From Microbacterium sp. LWO13-1.2 (lineage in GTDB: Bacteria; Actinomycetota; Actinomycetes; Actinomycetales; Microbacteriaceae): DNA of 64,000 bases. The first letter of the stretch is position 1. Each line of letters opens with the position of its first letter. Positions 59,061-64,000 of the stretch are shown piece after piece. The position numbers and the translations under genes are program-made. The notes below the pieces were generated by a model. It did no database searches. It saw only the letters and a program-made list of their open reading frames with translations, and was not told the origin of the DNA. The DNA is taken from contig NZ_CP151634.1 in the NCBI RefSeq assembly GCF_038397725.1, positions 496,001-560,000 of the forward strand, written 5' to 3'.

Positions 59061-60773
59061 TCAGAGGATGACGGCGAGCAGTCCGTCAGCCATGACCGCG
59101 GAACCGACATCGGCGCGCGCCGACAGGGTGCCGGCTCGATGGGCGGCGACCGTGGTCTCCATCTTCATCGCGTCGATCACGACGATGGGGGTTCCCTCGG
59201 CGACTTCTGCGCCCTCCTCGACGAGCCAGCGCACGATCGTTCCCGGTGCCGGGGCACGCAGCTCGCGCGGATCCGGGCCGGGGGCATCCGATCCGACCGC
59301 CGCGCCCTGCCCGAACCCCGCCAGCAGCGTGAGCGGCAGGCCGAGCATCACCCGTCGACCGTCGATCTCGACCGGGAAACGCTGCAGCGCGGCATCCGCC
59401 AACGGAGCGGGCCGCAGCTGAGGCTCGAGCCGGGGCAGCAGCGTGCTCTCGATCCACTGCGTGTGCACGGCGAAGGTCGCCGTCGCGAACGCCTCTTCGT
59501 CGAGTGCGAGCCTGTCGAACGGGATGACGGTCGCCGGGCCCTCGACCGCGAGCTCCCGCAGCGCCCTGCGTGCGCGCACAAGGGCGTCGTCGCGCGTGCC
59601 GGCGTGCACGATGAGCTTCGCGATCATCGAGTCGAAGGCGGGCTGGACGACATCGCCCGCCTCGATGCCGCTGTCCCAGCGCACGCCGGGGCCGCCGGGT
59701 ACGCGCAGCGTCTCGACGAGGCCGGGACTCGGCAGGAACCCGCGACCAGGGTCCTCGGCGTTGATGCGGAACTCGAAGGCGTGCCCGACGGGCGCCGGAG
59801 TCGTGGAGAGCGACATCCCCTCGCCGAACGCGATGCGGAACTGCTCGCGCACCAGGTCGACGCCGGTGACCTCTTCGGTGACCGGATGCTCCACCTGGAG
59901 CCGGGTGTTCACCTCGAGGAAGGAGATCGTGCCATCCGCGGCGAGGAGGAACTCGACGGTCCCCGCCCCGCGGTACTGCACCTCGGCGCAGATCTCCCGC
60001 GACGCCTGATGGATCAGAGAACGCTGCTCTTCGGTGAGGCCGGGAGCCGGGGCCTCTTCGATGAGCTTCTGATTGCGGCGCTGCATCGAGCAGTCCCGGT
60101 CGCCCACGACGACCACCGTGCCGCGACCGTCGCCGAGCACCTGCACCTCGATGTGACGCGGGCTCTCCAGGAACCTCTCCACGAAGCACTCGCCCCGGCC
60201 GAACGCGGCGATCGCCTCACGAGTCGCCGCGTCGAAGGCCTCGGCGACCTCTGCCAGCTCGCGGACGACCTTCAGCCCGCGCCCGCCGCCACCGAACGCG
60301 GCCTTGATCGCGATCGGGAGTCCGTGCTGCTCGGCGAAGGCGACCGCCTCAGCCGGGCCGGCGAGCGGCTGATCGGTGCCGGCTGCGAGCGGCGCTCCGA
60401 CGCGCTGCGCGATGCGGCGCGCCGTCATCTTGTCACCCAGGGCCTCGATGCTCGCCGGCGCCGGGCCGATCCAGACGAGTCCGGCGTCCTCGACCGCCCG
60501 AGCGAACTCGGCACTCTCGGAGAGGAAGCCGTAGCCGGGGTGCACGGCATCCGCTCCCGTCCGCTTCGCGGCATCCAGCAGCGCTTCGACGGAGAGGTAG
60601 GTGGTGGCGGCCGTCGTGCCGCCGAGCCCTGCGGCTTCGTCGGCCAGACGCACGTGCATCGCGTCGGCATCCTGATCGGCGTACACCGCGATCGAGTGGT
60701 GACCCGCCTCCGCACACGCCCGGATGACACGGACGGCGATCTCGCCGCGGTTGGCGATCAGGATCTTCTTCAT
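59061..60773 (-). CDS. Biotin carboxylase with C-terminal biotin carrier domain
   Basis: A 570-residue enzyme. Residues 1-440 are a biotin carboxylase: KKILIANRGEIAVRVIRA start, GGGGRGLKVV ATP-grasp loop near 165, RDCSMQRRNQKLIEEAPAP near 230 and EVNTRLQVEHPVTEEVTG near 288. The last 75 residues form a biotinyl domain with the lysine motif VVIDAMKMETTV. It carboxylates biotin with bicarbonate and ATP. It is the last gene of the Pxp operon and is coupled to PxpBC by ATGA. The usual carboxyltransferase partner is missing; PxpB-PxpC has the fold found in the urea carboxylase transferase domain and may take that role. Confidence 0.93.
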   Translation of the reverse strand: MKKILIANRGEIAVRVIRACAEAGHHSIAVYADQDADAMHVRLADEAAGLGGTTAATTYLSVEALLDAAKRTGADAVHPGYGFLSESAEFARAVEDAGLVWIGPAPASIEALGDKMTARRIAQRVGAPLAAGTDQPLAGPAEAVAFAEQHGLPIAIKAAFGGGGRGLKVVRELAEVAEAFDAATREAIAAFGRGECFVERFLESPRHIEVQVLGDGRGTVVVVGDRDCSMQRRNQKLIEEAPAPGLTEEQRSLIHQASREICAEVQYRGAGTVEFLLAADGTISFLEVNTRLQVEHPVTEEVTGVDLVREQFRIAFGEGMSLSTTPAPVGHAFEFRINAEDPGRGFLPSPGLVETLRVPGGPGVRWDSGIEAGDVVQPAFDSMIAKLIVHAGTRDDALVRARRALRELAVEGPATVIPFDRLALDEEAFATATFAVHTQWIESTLLPRLEPQLRPAPLADAALQRFPVEIDGRRVMLGLPLTLLAGFGQGAAVGSDAPGPDPRELRAPAPGTIVRWLVEEGAEVAEGTPIVVIDAMKMETTVAAHRAGTLSARADVGSAVMADGLLAVIL

Positions 60774-62491
60774 GATGTTCCCTCTGCGGAGTGTGCGACG
60801 GGTTCGGCACCGGTCGCAGCGACGAATCGGATGCGAACGCCCGGCGGCAGTTGCCCGGCGAGGTCGAGACTGCGATCGGTGAGTGCGCCGATGATCGGAT
60901 AGCCACCGGTGAGCGGGTGGTCAGGCAGGAACAGCACCGGCTGACCGTCCGGCGGCACCTGGATCGCGCCGGTGACAGCGCCTTCGCTGGGCAGTTCGCC
61001 CGCGATGGCCCGCTCCAGCGGGACTTTTCCATGCAGCCGGATTCCGACGCGATCGGAGCGCGGAGTCACCTCCCAGTCCTGGCCGAGGAGCGCATCCAGG
61101 GCGGGCTCGGTGAACCAGTCGTCGCGCGGACCGCGCGTGATCTCGAGTTCGACCGTCTCCCCCGACGCGGGCAGACGACGCGGGATCGGATGCGGCTCGA
61201 CCGGATGCGGTGCGGTACGGGGGTTGCCCAGGGCGACGACGTCACCGACCGCCAACGGTTCCGGGCCGAGGCTGGCGAGCGTATCGGTGGACACACTGCC
61301 GAGGGCGGGCGGGGCGACGATCCCGCCGCGCACCGCGATCACGAAGCGCAGGCCACGGTCGGGATGCCCGAGCTGGAGTTCGTCGCCGTCGGCGAGCGCG
61401 AACGGCACGCCGTGCGGGATGCTGCGGCGCACATCGTCACGGTCGATGAGGGTGATCTCCCCCACCGCCCCGGTGACGGCGGCGACGTCCGCACCGTGGA
61501 AGCGGAGCACCGCACCGCCCACGCTTTCCAGGACGCCGGCCCCTGGGGCGTTTCCCACCGCGTGATTCGCGTCGCGGACCGCGGTGCGGTCGGCCGCGCC
61601 GGATGCCGAGACGCCGAGAGCCGCGTGCCCCGGGCGGCCGAGGTCCTGCACGAGCAGCTGCAGCGAGGGGCGGACGATCTCGATGCGCGGGGCTGACGTC
61701 GCGCTCGGAGTGTCGCTCAACGACCGCGGGTTGTCATTCTGGTCGTCGGAGGAGAGCGTTTCGTCTCGTCGCTGGCGCTCCTCGCTCAACGACCGCGGGT
61801 TGTCATTCTGGTCGTTGAGCGAGGGAGCGGAGCGACCGAGACGAAACGCAGTCTCCGACGTTCGACTCCCCGTCACGACGGCTTCCCGGTCAGCCCGCTC
61901 GAAGCGCACCGACGTGCCCGGCGAGAGGAGCGCCGGCGGATCGCGGTCGATGTCCCACATCGCCGCATCCGTGTGTCCGATCAGCTGCCAGCCGCCCGGA
62001 CTCTCCCTCGGGTACACGCCGGTGAAGTGCCCCGCGAGGGCGACGGAGCCCGCGGGAACCCGCGTGCGGGGCGAGGAACGCCGGGGCACGTCGAACAACG
62101 GATCCGACGAGACCGCGTATCCGAATCCGGGCGCGAAGCCGGAGAACGCGACCTGCCATTCGGCCGCGAGGTGCCGGGCGATCACCGCCTCGACGGACTC
62201 GCCGAGCAGAGTCGACACGTCCTCCAGGTCTTCACCGTCGTAGCGCACCGGGATGGTCACGTCCCGGACGTGCGGCACGTGGGCGGCGTCGATGCGCGTG
62301 GTCCTGAGAACTGTCGCGAGCTCGGATGCCGAGATCCGCAGCGGGTCGAACCGCACCAGGACAGTGCGGGCAGCGGGGATGAGCTCGTCGATCCCCGCAA
62401 CGTCCGCCCAGGCGAGATTGAGGCGCATGGCCTCGTCGAGGTCGGCCGCTTCGACGAGAAGAGCCCGATCGGATGCCGTGAGGATGCGCAT
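60770..62491 (-). CDS. PxpB-PxpC fusion (5-oxoprolinase subunits B and C; KipI-KipA type)
   Basis: A 573-residue fusion. Residues about 1-205 match PxpB/KipI (RILTASDRALLVEA, then FSGFAPGFGYAVSSDP and GWQLIGHT). Residues about 265-560 match PxpC/KipA, starting IEIVRPSLQLLVQDLGRPGHAALGVSASGAAD with PDHPLTGGYPIIGALT near the end. The two are parts of ATP-dependent 5-oxoprolinase and resemble the transferase part of urea carboxylase. The linker (about 215-262) is unlike either domain: it repeats NDQNDNPRSLS and is encoded by a palindromic repeat at 61711. The frame is intact, so the fusion is probably expressed. It starts 51 bases after pxpA. Confidence 0.9.
   Translation of the reverse strand: MRILTASDRALLVEAADLDEAMRLNLAWADVAGIDELIPAARTVLVRFDPLRISASELATVLRTTRIDAAHVPHVRDVTIPVRYDGEDLEDVSTLLGESVEAVIARHLAAEWQVAFSGFAPGFGYAVSSDPLFDVPRRSSPRTRVPAGSVALAGHFTGVYPRESPGGWQLIGHTDAAMWDIDRDPPALLSPGTSVRFERADREAVVTGSRTSETAFRLGRSAPSLNDQNDNPRSLSEERQRRDETLSSDDQNDNPRSLSDTPSATSAPRIEIVRPSLQLLVQDLGRPGHAALGVSASGAADRTAVRDANHAVGNAPGAGVLESVGGAVLRFHGADVAAVTGAVGEITLIDRDDVRRSIPHGVPFALADGDELQLGHPDRGLRFVIAVRGGIVAPPALGSVSTDTLASLGPEPLAVGDVVALGNPRTAPHPVEPHPIPRRLPASGETVELEITRGPRDDWFTEPALDALLGQDWEVTPRSDRVGIRLHGKVPLERAIAGELPSEGAVTGAIQVPPDGQPVLFLPDHPLTGGYPIIGALTDRSLDLAGQLPPGVRIRFVAATGAEPVAHSAEGTS
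61711..61848. repeat. REP-like palindrome, GGTCGTTGAGCGAG family, copy 3, inside the PxpBC gene
   Basis: The complete palindrome spans 61757-61848, with arms running CGTTTCGTCTCG to CAACGACC and GGTCGTTGAG to ACGAAACG. A second partial copy precedes it, giving a 33-base exact direct repeat at 61714-61746 and 61783-61815. The 69-base period is a multiple of three, so the insertion keeps the reading frame and encodes two copies of NDNPRSLS. Confidence 0.88.
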
Positions 62492-62542
62492 CAGCCGCGG
62501 CGCTCCGCGTCGTGAGGGCCTGTGATGGACGGGAGCGTCATC

Positions 62543-63307
62543 TCAGACTCCGGCGAACGGCGCGATGACGATTCCGGCGCTTTCAAGCAGGCGCCGCGTC
62601 TCCGCCGCCATCGCCACGGATCCGCGGCTGTCACCGTGCACGCAGATCGATTGCGCTTCCACCCGCACGTCGGTCCCGTCGATCGCGCGGACGACCCCCT
62701 CTTGCGCCAGTCGCAGCATCCGCTCGGCGACGGCGGACGCATCGTGCAGCACCGCGCCCTCCTGCGTTCGCGAGACCAGCTGACCGTCCGGCAGATAGGC
62801 CCGGTCGGCGAAGGCCTCGGCCGCGACGGCGAGACCCGCACGTCGGGCGACGTCGAGAACGACTCCGCCGGCGAGACCCAGCAGCACGAGCCGTGGATTC
62901 ACCGCACGGATCGCCGCGACGACATCCTTCGCCTGACGTTCGTCGCGGGCGATGGTGTTGTAGAGCGCGCCATGGGGCTTGACGTAGGCGACGGTGCCGC
63001 CGACCGAGCGGGTGAGCGCCTCCAGCGCGCCGAGCTGGTACTCGACATGCGCCTGCAGCGTCGCGGAGTCGATGTCGACAATCGTGCGACCGAAGTTCTC
63101 GTAGTCACGGTAACCCGGGTGCGCGCCGATCGTGACGCCGTTGCGCACCGCTGCGGCGACGGTCGCCCGGATCCCCTCGGGGCTACCGGCGTGGAAGCCG
63201 CAGGAGACGTTGGCGCTGGTGACGATTGCGAGCATCGCGTCGTCGTCGCTCACGATCCGGTCGGGAACGTTCTCCCCGAGGTCCGAGTTCAGATCGATGG
63301 TCGCCAT
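62543..63307 (-). CDS. pxpA: 5-Oxoprolinase subunit A (LamB/YcsF family)
   Basis: A 254-residue protein that, with PxpB and PxpC, opens 5-oxoproline to glutamate using ATP. Family hallmarks are [12 protein letters not shown] at the start, [16 protein letters not shown] near residue 32, [15 protein letters not shown] near 57 and [10 protein letters not shown] near 100; the Asp and His residues form a metal or substrate site. The start is the ATG at 63307, four bases after the NRAMP-like gene. A longer frame upstream is its shadow. Confidence 0.95.
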   Translation of the reverse strand: MATIDLNSDLGENVPDRIVSDDDAMLAIVTSANVSCGFHAGSPEGIRATVAAAVRNGVTIGAHPGYRDYENFGRTIVDIDSATLQAHVEYQLGALEALTRSVGGTVAYVKPHGALYNTIARDERQAKDVVAAIRAVNPRLVLLGLAGGVVLDVARRAGLAVAAEAFADRAYLPDGQLVSRTQEGAVLHDASAVAERMLRLAQEGVVRAIDGTDVRVEAQSICVHGDSRGSVAMAAETRRLLESAGIVIAPFAGV

Positions 63308-63311
63308 CAGA

Positions 63312-64000
63312 TCACGCTCCGGTTCCGAGCAGCGCGAAGATGGGGACGATCGAGACGGCGCCCATGTACCAGGTGAGCGCGGTGGCCAGGGTCCCGGCGA
63401 CCAGGAGCCAGATCGGGTACTTCTTGGCGCCGAGCAGGTCGCGACGGAACCAGCCGATGTACATGAAGACGGTGAGACCGATCGGGAGGATGAGCCCGTT
63501 GAATCCGCCGACGAAGACCAGGATCGCTGCCGGGGCGGTGCCGATCGACACGTAGACGATGAACGACACCACGATGAAGGCGACGGTCGCCAACTGCAAC
63601 GGCCATCCGCCGGCGAGCTTCTTGTTGAACGTGGAGAGGAAGGTCGCCGAGGTGTATGCCGCACCGATGACCGAGCTGATCGCAGCCGCCCAGAAGATCG
63701 CTCCGAAGATGCGGATGCCGCCGTCGCCGAGCGCCGCTCCGAAGGCCTGCCCCGCGGGGTTGGCGGCGTTGGTGGTGAGGTCGAGGGTCACGCCGGAGGC
63801 CACGACCCCGAGGATCGCGAGGAAGAGCACGTAACGCATCAGGCCGGTGACCAGGATGCCGTTGGCTGCGGCCTTCATCACCGGCCCGGCGTACGCAGGT
63901 CCGGTGTGCCCGGAGTCGAGGTAGCGGTGCGCGCCGGAGTACGTGATGTACCCGCCGACGGTGCCGCCGACGATCGTGGTGATCGTGGCGAAGTTCAGCT
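63312..64000 (-). CDS. NRAMP-like permease of the Pxp operon, C-terminal part
   Basis: At least 229 residues lie in the window; the gene starts beyond base 64000. The visible part has five to six helices, [18 protein letters not shown] in the first loop, and [20 protein letters not shown] near the end. It matches the NRAMP-related carriers (YcsG in Bacillus) that travel with pxpABC. Despite their NRAMP relation these are suspected of moving 5-oxoproline or a related compound rather than metals, but this is unproven. It is first of the operon's genes that can be seen; pxpA follows after four bases. Confidence 0.88.
   Translation of the reverse strand, partial: LNFATITTIVGGTVGGYITYSGAHRYLDSGHTGPAYAGPVMKAAANGILVTGLMRYVLFLAILGVVASGVTLDLTTNAANPAGQAFGAALGDGGIRIFGAIFWAAAISSVIGAAYTSATFLSTFNKKLAGGWPLQLATVAFIVVSFIVYVSIGTAPAAILVFVGGFNGLILPIGLTVFMYIGWFRRDLLGAKKYPIWLLVAGTLATALTWYMGAVSIVPIFALLGTGA

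Noticed and set aside
61714..61815. Two exact 33-base direct repeats with a 36-base spacer, CRISPR-like in size.
   Set aside because: Only two units, lying inside a coding frame, and both belong to a dispersed palindrome; no cas genes are present.
1..64000. tRNA, rRNA, insertion sequence or prophage genes.
   Set aside because: No cloverleaf with conserved loops, transposase, integrase or phage structural protein was recognised on either strand; short RNAs without hallmarks could have been missed.

Overview
The window is a gene-dense, GC-rich (about 69% by eye) actinobacterial chromosome segment. It most resembles Microbacterium or a close Microbacteriaceae relative. Pointers are the many GTG starts, leaderless starts, the very frequent GGATGC/GCATCC words, a DtxR/IdeR-type iron box, an Rv2578c-like radical SAM gene, and a DUF3073-purF-purM-SCP2 neighbourhood like that of mycobacteria. 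No rRNA, tRNA, CRISPR array, transposase or phage gene was seen. No gap without a gene exceeds about 300 bases.

Layout. 1-5071: start of a secreted S8 peptidase (minus strand), then a YkoEDC-type ECF transporter with two paralogous S components, a fused double ATPase and a T component, together with a siderophore-interacting reductase. An iron box lies just upstream of the ATPase. 5289-13025: acyl-CoA dehydrogenase, VanY-like carboxypeptidase, SOS-box radical SAM gene, YaeQ, a PIG-L lipoprotein, and a DEAD-box helicase with a very long Arg/Asp-rich N-terminus. 13300-19427: aldose epimerase, RND pump with its TetR repressor, and a secreted GH26-like hydrolase. 19493-25954: an organophosphonate operon (phosphonoacetate hydrolase, OPA-type MFS transporter, HpnZ-type alcohol dehydrogenase, aldehyde dehydrogenase) with a LysR gene. 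26139-31537: a five-gene sugar ABC/LacI/oxidoreductase operon. 31656-35073: two CrcB fluoride channels behind a LysR gene, divergent from an alkaline-phosphatase-superfamily enzyme and an EamA transporter. 35230-40914: a TipA-type MerR regulator with an internal start, glycogen phosphorylase, a DUF4097-PadR pair and a universal stress protein. 41063-55237: purine genes (purF, purM, purD, purC) mixed with an MFS carrier, SCP2, NUDIX, a polar amino-acid ABC system, GNATs and a DHA2 drug exporter. 55328-59039: dodecin, an NCS2 permease and two proteins of unknown function. 59061-64000: a 5-oxoproline (Pxp) operon with a biotin carboxylase/BCCP protein and an NRAMP-like permease that runs off the end.

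The points most worth following are: the iron-box-linked ECF/siderophore-reductase cluster; the alcohol-to-aldehyde-to-acid-to-phosphate logic of the phosphonate operon; the TipAL/TipAS-like dual-start regulator; and several families of palindromic repeats, one of which sits in frame in the linker of the PxpB-PxpC fusion.
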